A DNA stretch of 35,752 nucleotides from Novosphingobium sp. Rr 2-17 (GCF_000272475.1 NZ_AKFJ01000027.1:1-35752), one strand, 5' to 3'; counted from the stretch's first letter, positions 18,004 through 25,961 are shown. Notes: generated by a model from the letters alone, not told the origin. Program-made: numbers and translations.

Positions 18004-18525
18004 ATGATTGAACTCGGTGATCCTCGTTGGGAGACGCTGTCGCATGCCTACGGCAGCGCTGCTGACATCCCAGAACTCCTGCGCCAACTCGCTGGCGAGA
18101 CCGGTCCAAAGATCAACTACGACAGCGAGCCGTGGTTCACGCTTTGGTCGAGATTATGCCACCAAGGCGACGTGTATGACGCATCCTATGCGGCCCTCCC
18201 GCACATCGTCGAGATCGCCTGCAATGCGAGGGGACCCATAGATTTCAGCTTCTTCCAGCTACCCGCCGCGATTGAGATTGCACGTCATAGCGGAAAGGGT
18301 CCTCCCGTTCCGACCGATTTGGCGAATGCTTATGGTGCTGCCGTTACACGTTTGACGGAGTGCGTTGCGCAGCACCGTCACGAAGATTGGGACGAGCCCA
18401 CGCTTCTATCGGCTGCTTCTGCATTAGCGGTGGCCAAGGGGCATCATCGCGTCTCCGAGGCCATCATGAACCTCGATGACGATCTAATAACGAGGCTAAT
18501 CGAACTTGATTTTGGTGATAGCTGA
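18004..18525 (+). CDS. Orphan protein of unknown function, 173 residues
   Basis: A soluble protein without signal peptide or membrane segment, and not assigned to a named family. The start pattern (LGDPRWETLSHAYGSA) together with WSRLCHQGDVYDASYAALPHIVEIA resembles a group of scattered bacterial proteins having DPRW near the start and a W-xx-L-x-HQGDV-xx-ASYAA-P motif; I recall these as possible HEAT-like or immunity-type proteins, but that is from memory and unproven. The rest is alpha-helical in appearance. Base composition is visibly less GC-rich than the core genes around it, and it sits next to a broken gene, suggesting a recent arrival. The binding site upstream (AGGCTAGGCT) is weak. 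Confidence 0.6.
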   Translation: MIELGDPRWETLSHAYGSAADIPELLRQLAGETGPKINYDSEPWFTLWSRLCHQGDVYDASYAALPHIVEIACNARGPIDFSFFQLPAAIEIARHSGKGPPVPTDLANAYGAAVTRLTECVAQHRHEDWDEPTLLSAASALAVAKGHHRVSEAIMNLDDDLITRLIELDFGDS

Positions 18526-18737
18526 CTGTCCGCCATCCACCACTTCTCGGCATTGACGCCACGCCTGGCCCCCGGTTTCTAAAATCTTGAATCGGTCGTT
18601 CTCGTTTCGCCCAGTTGCTAACGATCACGAGCGATCAATCAGTTGTCAAAACCGGTCGCTCGTTCACAGGTCAACTCAAGGCTTTCTCTCGGCACCCGAT
18701 CCGTTATGCACAGTGACATACTAGTGCCGGAGGTTAC

Positions 18738-19411
18738 ATGCATCTCGGTTTAATTGGCGGCATCGGATCGGCGGCCACCGAAGTTTATTATCGTGCGCTC
18801 GTCCGCGCGTATGCAGCGGCGGATCGAAGGCTCGCGCTTACGATCGTCAATGCCGACGCTCGTGAGATGATTTCGAATCTCGAAGCTGGCCGTGCTGTCG
18901 AACAGGCTGCGATTTTTGCCGGCTATGTGGACCAACTGCGAGCCGGCGGTTGTGATGCCGCTGTCGTGACGTCTATGGGCGGTCATTTCTGTATTGGCGA
19001 GCTAGAAGCAATATCGGCGCTCCCGCTACTCAGTGCGGTCCCGGCGCTAAACGAATATTTCTCTGACCATGAGACAACTCGCGTCGGCGTGCTGGGGACG
19101 CATGGCGTAATGGTATCGAAGCTTATGGCGTAGATACGGTAGAAGTTGTGGTTCCACCGGCTCACGACCTTGCGACTGTGCACTCAGCCTATGTCACACT
19201 TGCCGCTGCCGGAACCGCGACGCCGGATCAATGCTCCTACTTTCACGAGGCTGCGAGAAAGCTTCACGACGAGCAAGGTGCCGACGTAGTCGCTCTAGGC
19301 GGCACCGATTTGTCGATAGCTTTCAAAGATGCCAACCTAAATTTCCCGGTTGTGGATAGCGCATTGATTCATGTTGAAGCCATCGTTCGCGCAGCTATGC
19401 AGCAGCAATGA
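18738..19411 (+). pseudogene. Aspartate/glutamate racemase family gene with a frameshift
   Basis: Two overlapping frames together spell one protein of the Asp/Glu/hydantoin racemase superfamily of about 225 residues. The first (18738-19133) has MHLGLIGGIGSAATEVYYRA and the first active-site Cys region GGHFCIGELEAIS, and runs to GVLGTHGVMVSKL before hitting TAG. The second continues with YGVDTVEVVVPPAHDLATVH, ending with GGTDLSIAFKDANLNFPVVD. Restoring one T after 19124 (CTTAT to CTTTAT) joins them seamlessly. The family's second catalytic Cys is replaced by Thr in GGTDL, as in some members. Either the gene is inactivated or this is a base-call error. The composition resembles the neighbouring orphan gene. 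Confidence 0.8.
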
Positions 19412-19636
19412 CGAGGAAGCCCCGAGAAGTGGCGACCGTCCCTTCGAAAATTCGTCGCCCAAAAGCTGTCCTTCTGCAACCAACAGTGTTGCGCTGAAAG
19501 CTGTCAGTCCGCTCATCACCATCAGCGGAATCTAAACCACCCTACTCTCGCTGTCATGTTTTAAGCTTCAATCGCCTGACGAACCGGCACCACGCGCGGC
19601 GGCACATACCATCTACGACGCGCCTAAACCGCGCGC

Positions 19637-19921
19637 TCAGCCCTGTTTCACCGGCAGCTTGGCCAGCAGCAAGTCGCGGGCGGCGGTGGCTTCGTGGACT
19701 TGTTCGTTGCTGCCGCCGCGATCGGGGTGGACGGCGGCGATGCGGCGGCGGTGGGCGTCCATGATCTCGGGCCGGCTGGCCCCAGGCGCGAGGCCCAGCA
19801 CGGCGCGGGCCTGCGCTTCGGCGAAGCGGCCCTTGTCCTTCACTTTGGGCTGCCACGGCCAGCGGCCCGTCGCCATGCGCCAGGCGATGCAGCCCAGCGC
19901 GATCAGAAACAGCAATTTCAC
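19637..19921 (-). CDS. Small membrane-anchored J-domain protein
   Basis: A 94-residue DnaJ-domain protein. An N-terminal membrane segment (residues 2-20, KLLFLIALGCIAWRMATG) is followed by a compact J domain (about 33-90) in the order ARAVLGLAPGASRPEIMDAH then the diagnostic HPD at residues 68-70 (AAVHPDRGGS). This layout recalls Tim14/DjlA-like anchored co-chaperones that stimulate DnaK ATPase at the membrane. The start is GTG at 19921 with GGGAG nine bases upstream. It begins 32 bases after the mipZ stop on the same strand, so the two are probably co-transcribed. The client protein is unknown. Confidence 0.85.
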   Translation of the reverse strand: MKLLFLIALGCIAWRMATGRWPWQPKVKDKGRFAEAQARAVLGLAPGASRPEIMDAHRRRIAAVHPDRGGSNEQVHEATAARDLLLAKLPVKQG

Positions 19922-19953
19922 AGCGCGTTCTCCCGGATCATCTGGCCACCCGC

Positions 19954-20760
19954 TCAGCCGAACGCCGCAAGCATCGGCTCAAGCGAAGTGCGCGCCGGCA
20001 GGTTCAGCCCGGCGACGAGACCGCGCAGTTCCTGCCGGGCGACGAGGTGGCTGGTGCCCAGTTCGCCCAAGTACTTCTTATCGAGCAGGGTGAGCCCCGA
20101 GGGGAACAGCTCGCGGAAAATCACGCGTTCGGACAAGCCGCTGGCGATGCGGAAGCCCGCCCGCTTGGACAATTCCTGCAGCGCGCCGTCGATACGCTTC
20201 ATGTTGCGTGCCTCTACGTGCTGGACGCGGTTGCGCACCACCACCCAGTCCAGTTCGCGCCGGCCTTCTTCGATGGTCTTGAGGCTACGCTTCTTGCGCG
20301 TTTCCCACATGACTTCGGCATAGAACGACAGCTTTTTCACCCGGAAGGTTTCGCTTTCGACCTGGCCCAGCAAATCGAAGTCGACGAAGCTGTCGTTGAG
20401 CGGGGTGACCAGCGTGTCGGCGGTGGTGGCGACGTGGCGGGCGAACTCGTCATCACGGCCCGGCGTGTCGAACACCAGGAAGTCGAAACCATCGGCGATC
20501 TGCTCGGCCAGATCGTCCAGCTCGGCGATGTCGTCGCCATCGTAGACGGCGAAGCGCGCGCCCGGCAGCGAGATTTCTCGGCGGCGCTCGGTCTCAACCC
20601 GGTTTTCCAGATAGCGATACAACGTACGCTGGCGCGGATCGAGATCGATGCAGGCCACGTTCGCACCTTGATAGGCCAGCGCGATGGCGACGTGAACCGC
20701 CGTGGTCGACTTGCCGGTGCCGCCCTTTTCATTGGCGAAGACGATACGATGCGCTGTCAC
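19954..20760 (-). CDS. mipZ: Division-plane positioning ATPase, MipZ type
   Basis: A 268-residue ParA/MinD-superfamily ATPase. The deviant Walker A KGGTGKST (12-19) has the signature Lys, the A' motif is ACIDLDPRQRT, Walker B is FDFLVFDTPG, and the MipZ-type segment DSFVDFDLLGQVE is present. In Caulobacter, MipZ forms a gradient from the ParB-bound poles and blocks FtsZ polymerisation away from midcell; the same role is likely here. The start is GTG at 20760, preceded by AAGGG about eight bases away; homologues begin close to HRIVFANEKGG. It is divergent from panC and followed by the J-domain gene. No parAB, ftsZ or min genes are nearby. Confidence 0.9.
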   Translation of the reverse strand: MTAHRIVFANEKGGTGKSTTAVHVAIALAYQGANVACIDLDPRQRTLYRYLENRVETERRREISLPGARFAVYDGDDIAELDDLAEQIADGFDFLVFDTPGRDDEFARHVATTADTLVTPLNDSFVDFDLLGQVESETFRVKKLSFYAEVMWETRKKRSLKTIEEGRRELDWVVVRNRVQHVEARNMKRIDGALQELSKRAGFRIASGLSERVIFRELFPSGLTLLDKKYLGELGTSHLVARQELRGLVAGLNLPARTSLEPMLAAFG

Positions 20761-20906
20761 GATGGACCCTTCGCTTTCCTGTCTGGCCCGGGCCGCCTTG
20801 CGGGCGAACCGAGCCGGTTCAAATTCGTTGCCGGACGAGGCGCGCAGCGGCTAAAGGCTGGCGCACGTGCCGGTCAAGGCCGACCATACCGGAGCAGGAA
20901 GGCGCA

Positions 20907-21770
20907 ATGCAAACCATCCATAGCCTTGATCCACTGCGTAGCGCAGTCAGTGCCTTGCGCGAAGGCGGCAAGACGCTGGCGCTCGTCCCCACGATGGGCG
21001 CGCTGCATGAAGGCCACATGACGCTGGTGCGCGCCGCCCGCGCCCAGGCGGATCACGTTGCGGTGTCGATCTTCGTCAATCCGTTGCAGTTCGGCGCGGG
21101 CGAGGATCTGGACGCTTACCCCCGCCAACTGGCCCGCGATTCGGCGCTGCTGGAGGCCGAAGGGGTCGATCTGCTGTGGGCACCCACGATCGAGGCGATG
21201 TATCCGGCAGGCTTTGCCTCCAACATCGCAGTCGCCGGCGTCAGCGACGGCTTGTGCGGGGCGGCACGGCCCGGTCACTTCGACGGGGTGGCGACGGTGG
21301 TGTGCAAGCTGTTCAACCAGGTTCTGCCCGACGTGGCGCTGTTCGGTGAAAAGGACTGGCAGCAATTGGCAGTGATCCGCCGCATGGCCCGCGATCTTGA
21401 CCTGACCCGCCCGCACGTCACGCACATCCTGGGAGTGGAGACGGTGCGCGAGAGCGACGGCCTCGCGCTGTCCTCGCGCAATGCCTATTTGTCGCCGCAG
21501 GACCGCCAAGCCGCCACCGCGTTGCCGCTGGCGATGCGCGCGGCGATTGCCGCGATTGAGGCGGGCGCCTTGGTGCCCGAAACGCTGACGACGCTGGAAG
21601 CCCGGATCGTCGCGGGTGGCTTCGCATCGGTCGATTACGCCGAGCTGCGCGATGCCGACAGCCTTGTCCCTCTGGATGCGCGGATCGCCGGCCCGATGCG
21701 GCTGCTGGTGGCGGCGCGGATCGGCAAGGCCCGGCTGATCGACAACATGCCGGTAGCCCCGACGGCGTAG
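20907..21770 (+). CDS. panC: Pantothenate synthetase
   Basis: A 287-residue cytosolic enzyme joining pantoate and beta-alanine with ATP to make pantothenate for coenzyme A. The nucleotidyltransferase motif PTMGALHEGHMTLVRAA (with HxGH), FVNPLQFGAGEDLDAYPR, FGEKDWQQLAVIRRM and the KMSKS-like ESDGLALSSRNAYL are all intact and in order. Length matches the family. AGGAAGG precedes the ATG. It is a single gene; panB is not in the window. The divergent mipZ shares the 146-base promoter region. Confidence 0.97.
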   Translation: MQTIHSLDPLRSAVSALREGGKTLALVPTMGALHEGHMTLVRAARAQADHVAVSIFVNPLQFGAGEDLDAYPRQLARDSALLEAEGVDLLWAPTIEAMYPAGFASNIAVAGVSDGLCGAARPGHFDGVATVVCKLFNQVLPDVALFGEKDWQQLAVIRRMARDLDLTRPHVTHILGVETVRESDGLALSSRNAYLSPQDRQAATALPLAMRAAIAAIEAGALVPETLTTLEARIVAGGFASVDYAELRDADSLVPLDARIAGPMRLLVAARIGKARLIDNMPVAPTA

Positions 21771-21949
21771 GCCGCCCTCCCTCTTCCAACGCTCCGTGCT
21801 GCCGACCGAGCCAAAATGCACCTTCGTCGTTTGTATCTTTTGCAAATATCGTTTGTGGTTAGAACGTTGCATTCGGGAAACGGGAAGACTGCAACGGGAC
21901 ACAATCGAAACAGGGTGACGGCGGGCGGACAACAGGAGGAAGATACGGA

Positions 21950-22723
21950 ATGAAGAAATACCTTTGCGCACTCAGCATCGTGGCGGCGACACTGACGGCA
22001 AACCCGGCGCTTGCGGCGGACAAGTCTTCCGCTCGCAAGGTGCAGGAGCGCGGCACCCAATCCATTCCCGTGTGCCGCAAGAACCTGGGCACCGTCGCCA
22101 TCGTCGAGCCGGACAACCAGTGGTGGCGCGAATACAACCTGGGCAGCCCGGAGGCGATCCTGCGCGTGTTCGTCCAGCAATCGCACTGCTTCACCCTGGT
22201 CAACCGTGGTCGTTCGATGGAAAATCGGGCGATGGAGCGCGCGCTGGCCGATTCCGGCGAGCTGCAGCGCGGGTCGAACCTGGGCAAGGGCCAGGTCAAG
22301 GCGGCGGATTACTTCCTCCAGCCTGACATCGTTTCGGCCAACAACAATTCAGGCGGCACCAACCTGGGCGGCCTGCTGGGCGGCGTCGGCGGCATGTTCG
22401 GACGCGGCGTCGGCGCCATCGCCGGCGGCCTGAATATCAAGAAGGGCGAGGCGAACGTCACCTTGTCGGTCGTCAACGCCCGCACCACCGTGGAAGAAGC
22501 GCTGACCGAAGGCTTTGCCCGCAAGAGCGACGTCAGCTTCGGCGGCGCCGGCGGCGGCTTCTTCGGCGGCACCTTCGGCGGGGTCGGTGGCGGCGGCTAC
22601 CAGAACACCCAGATCGGGCAGATCATCGTGCTGGCCTATCTCGACGCCTACACCAAGCTGGTCGACCAGCTTGGCGGTCTGCCCACGGACGCGTCGGCTG
22701 CAGCACCGCGCGCGGGCCAGTAA
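21950..22723 (+). CDS. CsgG/HfaB-like secreted protein
   Basis: A 257-residue protein with signal peptide (KKYLCALSIVAATLTANPALA, cleavage about residue 22) and a CsgG-type core: LGTVAIVEPDNQWWREYNLG, VFVQQSHCFTLVNRGRSMEN and a terminal IIVLAYLDAYTKLVDQLGG. CsgG forms an outer-membrane export pore for curli and HfaB helps secrete the holdfast anchor. Here the lipobox Cys of classical CsgG is missing, and two Gly-rich stretches (GGLLGGVGGMFGRGVG, FGGAGGGFFGG) occupy the region of the transmembrane hairpins. It may be a peptidoglycan- or membrane-associated relative rather than a curli pore; no curli genes are nearby. GGAGGA upstream of the ATG supports the start. Confidence 0.75.
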   Translation: MKKYLCALSIVAATLTANPALAADKSSARKVQERGTQSIPVCRKNLGTVAIVEPDNQWWREYNLGSPEAILRVFVQQSHCFTLVNRGRSMENRAMERALADSGELQRGSNLGKGQVKAADYFLQPDIVSANNNSGGTNLGGLLGGVGGMFGRGVGAIAGGLNIKKGEANVTLSVVNARTTVEEALTEGFARKSDVSFGGAGGGFFGGTFGGVGGGGYQNTQIGQIIVLAYLDAYTKLVDQLGGLPTDASAAAPRAGQ

Positions 22724-22741
22724 CGCCCCCCCTAACGACAA

Positions 22742-22773
22742 CGGCGGCGCAGGGCTTTCGCCTTGCGCCGCCG
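22742..22773. terminator. Bidirectional hairpin terminator
   Basis: CGGCGGCGC (22742-22750) pairs with GCGCCGCCG (22765-22773), extended inwards by A-T and G-C pairs. It stands between the convergent CsgG-like and GST genes; the following TTATTT is short. Confidence 0.7.
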
Positions 22774-22798
22774 CTGATTATTTCAGTGACTTGGCCGT

Positions 22799-23398
22799 TC
22801 AGCCCAGCACGGCGAACGGAACGAACCCGTCCAGCGCCTCGATCTCGGCCAGCCAGGCTCGCACCGCCGGATAATCGTCCAGCGAAATGTCGCCCTCACC
22901 CGCGCTGGCGACGTAGGAATACAGCGCAAGGTCGGCCAGGGTCGGCTCGGCAGTGCGCGCCAGCCAGGCATTGTCGCTCAGCGTCTGCTCCATCACTTTG
23001 AGCGTGGCATACGCCCGCCCCGCCGCTTCTTCATAGTTGAGCGGAACCCCGCGCAGCTTGATGAGCCGAGCGGTGGCGAGGCCGAAGTGGACCTTGCCCG
23101 CCGCGACCGAGAACCAGCGCTGCACTTGCGCCTCGGCCACCGGGTCCGCCGGCAGCCAGTGCGAAGGGCCGGCCTTGCGCGCCAAGTACACCAGGATCGC
23201 GTTCGAATCGGCGATCAGCACGCCATCGTCATCCAGCACCGGCACTTCGCCGAAAGCGTTGAGAGCAAGGTAGCCGGGCGACTTGTGCTGGCCGGTCGCC
23301 AGATCGACCAGCTCCTCCTCGTAAGGCAGGCCCAGAATCGAGAGGAACAGCCGCACGCGGTGCGAATGGCCGGATACGGGATGTCCGTAGAGCTTCAT
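22799..23398 (-). CDS. Glutathione S-transferase family protein
   Basis: A 199-residue cytosolic GST. The N-terminal thioredoxin-like domain (1-78: MKLYGHPVSGHSHRVRLFLS, with GEVPVLDDDGVLIADSNAIL holding the cis-Pro and the glutathione-binding DSNAI) is followed by an all-helical C-domain with the ADLALYSYV capping motif. Its start lies six bases after the flavoprotein hydroxylase stop and has AGGAGT upstream, so the pair is a tight operon. In such a setting GSTs often serve as maleylpyruvate or maleylacetoacetate isomerases or as dehalogenating/lyase enzymes; here the role is inferred from context only. Confidence 0.88.
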   Translation of the reverse strand: MKLYGHPVSGHSHRVRLFLSILGLPYEEELVDLATGQHKSPGYLALNAFGEVPVLDDDGVLIADSNAILVYLARKAGPSHWLPADPVAEAQVQRWFSVAAGKVHFGLATARLIKLRGVPLNYEEAAGRAYATLKVMEQTLSDNAWLARTAEPTLADLALYSYVASAGEGDISLDDYPAVRAWLAEIEALDGFVPFAVLG

Positions 23399-23404
23399 CG
23401 CGGC

Positions 23405-24943
23405 TTACTCCTGCGGATTGAGGAAGGTGCCTAAAGCCGAGACCAGTTCGTTCGCGGCGTCCGGGCCGGATGCAGCGCCGAACACGTAGAAGTCCGGGCG
23501 CACCAACGCAGTGTCGGCGTCCAACTTTTCGAACCAGGCGGTGTAGGCACCCGAGACATCGGTCGCCGCCGCAACATCGGCGGTGATGCCGCCGAGGCTG
23601 GCGAACAGCGCCGCGTTCTCTTCCGACAACGCCTCCGCCGGATCGCCGCTGCGCGACAACAGCACGAAGCCAGTGCCGACCACGTCGTCAAAGTGCCCTT
23701 GGCCAATCGCGCGCTCCACAAGGCCGCCGACCGCGAGAGTGCCGCCGCCATGATCGTCCCAGTGTGCGCCTTTACCCAGGCTAGGCAGAATCTCATCGGA
23801 CGGCGGCGGGGCGCCGGCCTCACGCGCAGCGCGCATACCGGCGTCACGGGCCTCGGCCGCCGCGGGATCGAGAACGCAGATGATCTTGCCCAATTCGATG
23901 GCGTTGAACACCCAGGCGCGGGCGTGCGGCGCACGCTCGCTTTCGTAGGTATCGAGCAACAAGTCTCCCGCCAGCCCCTTGAGCGCGAGGTCGAGGCGCC
24001 AGGACAGCGCCGCCGCATCGCGCAGGCCCGCACAAAAGCCCTGCGCCGCGAACGGCGGGGTCAGGTGCGCGGCGTCACCGGCGATGAACACCCGGCGATC
24101 GCGCCACTTGCGGGCGATCGCGCCACGGAAGGTGTAGATCGCGTGACGTTCGAGCACGGCGTTGTCAGGGGTCAGATCCCATGCCGCCAGCAGCGCCCAG
24201 GCGCGCTCGGGCGAATTGAGGTCGGCCAGGGTCTCGCCCTCAAGGGCCATGAATTCCCAGCGCCGACGGCCCGGACCGCCGGAAACCACTGTGGTCGGGC
24301 GTGCCGGATCGCACACCTGGAGCATGAGGGTATCGTCGAACGGGAGGGTGCCGCCTTCCTTAGGCTTGACGTCGACCACCAGCCAATCGGCTTCGAAGCC
24401 CAGGTCTTCCAGTTCAAGACCCATGCTGGCGCGAACCAGGCTGTTGGCGCCGTCTGCACCGACCAGCCATTTGCCCACGACATCCACGGTCTCGCCATTC
24501 TTGATGCCCGACAGAGTAACGAGGTCTTCGGTCTGGGTGACACCCGTGACTTCGAAGCCGCGCAGGATCGTGAGGTTAGGCTCGACAGCCGCCGTTTCGT
24601 TGAGCACGCGCTCCAGATCGGGCTGGCTGAACAAATAGGAATTGGCAAAGCCGCTGACGCTGCCGCCGGAGGTCCAGTCCAGTTCGAACAAGGTCTCGCC
24701 ATGGCGGTTGCGCCACTGGTAGACGCCTGGAGTGGCAACCAGCGGACGCAGCGTCTCGGTCAGGCCCAAGCGGTTGAGGACGCGCGCGATCTCGTGATCG
24801 AAGGCGATCGCGCGCGGCAGCGGGTAAATCGTCTCGTGCCGATCGATGATGGCGACGGAATGCCCAGCGCGTGCCAGCAACAGCGCGGTGGTAAGACCCG
24901 TCGGCCCGCAGCCGGCGATGACGACATCGTAAACGTTCAGCAT
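23405..24943 (-). CDS. FAD-dependent aromatic hydroxylase (MhpA/PheA class)
   Basis: A 512-residue class A flavoprotein monooxygenase that would hydroxylate a phenolic or other aromatic acid with NAD(P)H and O2. The FAD-binding GCGPTGLTTALLLARAGH (11-28), the DG motif GADGANSLVR, and the second FAD motif GDAAHLTPPFAAQGFCAGLRDAAALSWR are intact. That last sequence is closest, by eye, to 3-(3-hydroxyphenyl)propionate hydroxylases (MhpA). The C-terminal thioredoxin-like region (from about 400) lacks obvious catalytic residues, as in the family. The ATG at 24943 is used because GAGGG lies eight bases upstream; an ATG at 24985 is unlikely. A large palindrome upstream suggests repressor control. 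Co-transcribed with the GST; no ring-cleavage dioxygenase is nearby. Confidence 0.88.
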   Translation of the reverse strand: MLNVYDVVIAGCGPTGLTTALLLARAGHSVAIIDRHETIYPLPRAIAFDHEIARVLNRLGLTETLRPLVATPGVYQWRNRHGETLFELDWTSGGSVSGFANSYLFSQPDLERVLNETAAVEPNLTILRGFEVTGVTQTEDLVTLSGIKNGETVDVVGKWLVGADGANSLVRASMGLELEDLGFEADWLVVDVKPKEGGTLPFDDTLMLQVCDPARPTTVVSGGPGRRRWEFMALEGETLADLNSPERAWALLAAWDLTPDNAVLERHAIYTFRGAIARKWRDRRVFIAGDAAHLTPPFAAQGFCAGLRDAAALSWRLDLALKGLAGDLLLDTYESERAPHARAWVFNAIELGKIICVLDPAAAEARDAGMRAAREAGAPPPSDEILPSLGKGAHWDDHGGGTLAVGGLVERAIGQGHFDDVVGTGFVLLSRSGDPAEALSEENAALFASLGGITADVAAATDVSGAYTAWFEKLDADTALVRPDFYVFGAASGPDAANELVSALGTFLNPQE

Positions 24944-24998
24944 CCTATATCCCTCACTGGCCGCAGCAGGGTCGCATCCCAGCACGGCTTCACTATTC

Positions 24999-25030
24999 TG
25001 ACTGATTGGTCATTAATGACCGGCCAGTCA
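24999..25030. promoter_or_regulatory. Nested palindromic operator upstream of the FAD hydroxylase
   Basis: The site reads TGACTG-N3-GGTCATTAATGACC-N3-CAGTCA: a perfect 14-base palindrome inside a second perfect pair of 6-base arms. It lies 56-87 bases before the hydroxylase start. On the minus strand a -35-like TTGACT (25026-25031) overlaps the outer arm, so a bound protein would block the promoter. The shape fits a dimer-of-dimers TetR-type or MarR/IclR-type operator. Confidence 0.7.
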
Positions 25031-25358
25031 ATACTATCCCGGCGAACGTGCGCAGATCGGGCGCCTGCAAAACGAAATTAGCCGTTCGCCGCCCTGGCGC
25101 GATATTCGGCAGGCTCCAGCTTAGCTTAAAGACCCTATCTGTCCCTCCATGAATCGGCTCGCGATTGCCCAGCCGCTTGGAGGCAGGCGCGTCCTGCAAG
25201 GCAGGTTTGGGGCACGAACATGGATGTGAGGTCGTCCCATGCTGACGAGCCGCTCTTCTTGTGGTAAAGACGAAGTCCCGAAAACGCATGAAGCGCGCAG
25301 CAACCTGGCAGCCACCCCCTTCCGGAACCAAGGATAGCGCGCCACGAGAGGTACTAAG
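25031..25358. other. Intergenic region between hydroxylase and DUF6152 gene
   Basis: About 330 bases without a credible gene; frames crossing it lack binding sites and family-like sequence. It should hold the promoter of the plus-strand gene at 25359, but I see no convincing -35/-10 pair. Confidence 0.4.
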
Positions 25359-25760
25359 ATGAAGTTCAAGATTGGCCGTCTGCCGACGTTCGTGTTGATG
25401 CTCGGCCTGGCCGCCACCCCCGCGCTGGCCCACCATTCGTTCGCCGCCTACGACATGAAGACGCTGAAGACCGCGTCAGGCACCCTCAAGGAATTTCGTT
25501 GGGGTGCGCCGCACTCCTCGATGGTCGTGATCTACAAGGACAAGGGTAAGGACGCACAGATGTCGATCGTCAGCGGCAGCCCGCTGATGTTCTCCAAGAA
25601 GGGCTTTGCCCCGCGCGACTTTAAGCGCGGTGACAAGGTGAAGGTTGTCTACCACCCCAACGCCAACGGCGCGCCCGGCGGCGCCCTTGCCGGCCTGACC
25701 TTGTCGGATGGTCGCACCTTCTCGGACGACGAAGCACAGCGCGCCGCGCCTCCGACCTGA
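25359..25760 (+). CDS. DUF6152-family periplasmic protein with predicted His-His mature N-terminus
   Basis: A 133-residue secreted protein with signal peptide residues 1-24 (ending ATPALA). Cleavage after ALA would leave a mature protein starting His25-His26-Ser-Phe-Ala. The pattern AHHSFAAYD ... GTLKEFRWGAPHSSM is that of the DUF6152 family, common in sphingomonads and other proteobacteria and uncharacterised to my knowledge. The mature domain of about 109 residues looks like a small beta-barrel (VVIYKDKG, MSIVSG, GDKVKVVYHPN). His52 in PHS is conserved in the family as I recall it. GAGAGG supports the start. It probably works in the periplasm with the other secreted proteins of this catabolic region. 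No function is established. Confidence 0.78.
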   Translation: MKFKIGRLPTFVLMLGLAATPALAHHSFAAYDMKTLKTASGTLKEFRWGAPHSSMVVIYKDKGKDAQMSIVSGSPLMFSKKGFAPRDFKRGDKVKVVYHPNANGAPGGALAGLTLSDGRTFSDDEAQRAAPPT

Positions 25761-25773
25761 CCCCCTGCGTGAA

Positions 25774-25806
25774 CCGGGCGCCGCTGCGACGAGCGGCGGC
25801 GCCCGG
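25774..25806 (+). terminator. GC-rich hairpin after the DUF6152 gene
   Basis: CCGGGCGCCGCT (25774-25785) pairs with AGCGGCGGCGCCCGG (25792-25806), allowing a small bulge. It starts 13 bases past the stop. A T tract is missing, so it may only partly terminate. Confidence 0.55.
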
Positions 25807-25895
25807 CTGTTGCCGTTACCAGCGGGCCCGACCGATCGGTTTGGGCCCGTTTTGCGTTGCCCGCTCCGGTGCAGTCGGCCCGCCTCGCGCCATTT

Positions 25896-25909
25896 TGCAT
25901 ACGTATGCA
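25896..25909. promoter_or_regulatory. Perfect 14-base palindrome upstream of the FAH-family gene
   Basis: TGCATACGTATGCA is fully self-complementary and flanked by TTT and CAAAA. It lies 139 bases before the FAH start in an otherwise GC-rich stretch and overlaps a possible -35 (TTGCAT). The centre (CATACGTATG) resembles GntR-type operators. Confidence 0.6.
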
Positions 25910-25961
25910 CAAAACTGTTTTGGAACCTGTGCATTGGGGGCTAGGTGCGGGATGTGGCATG

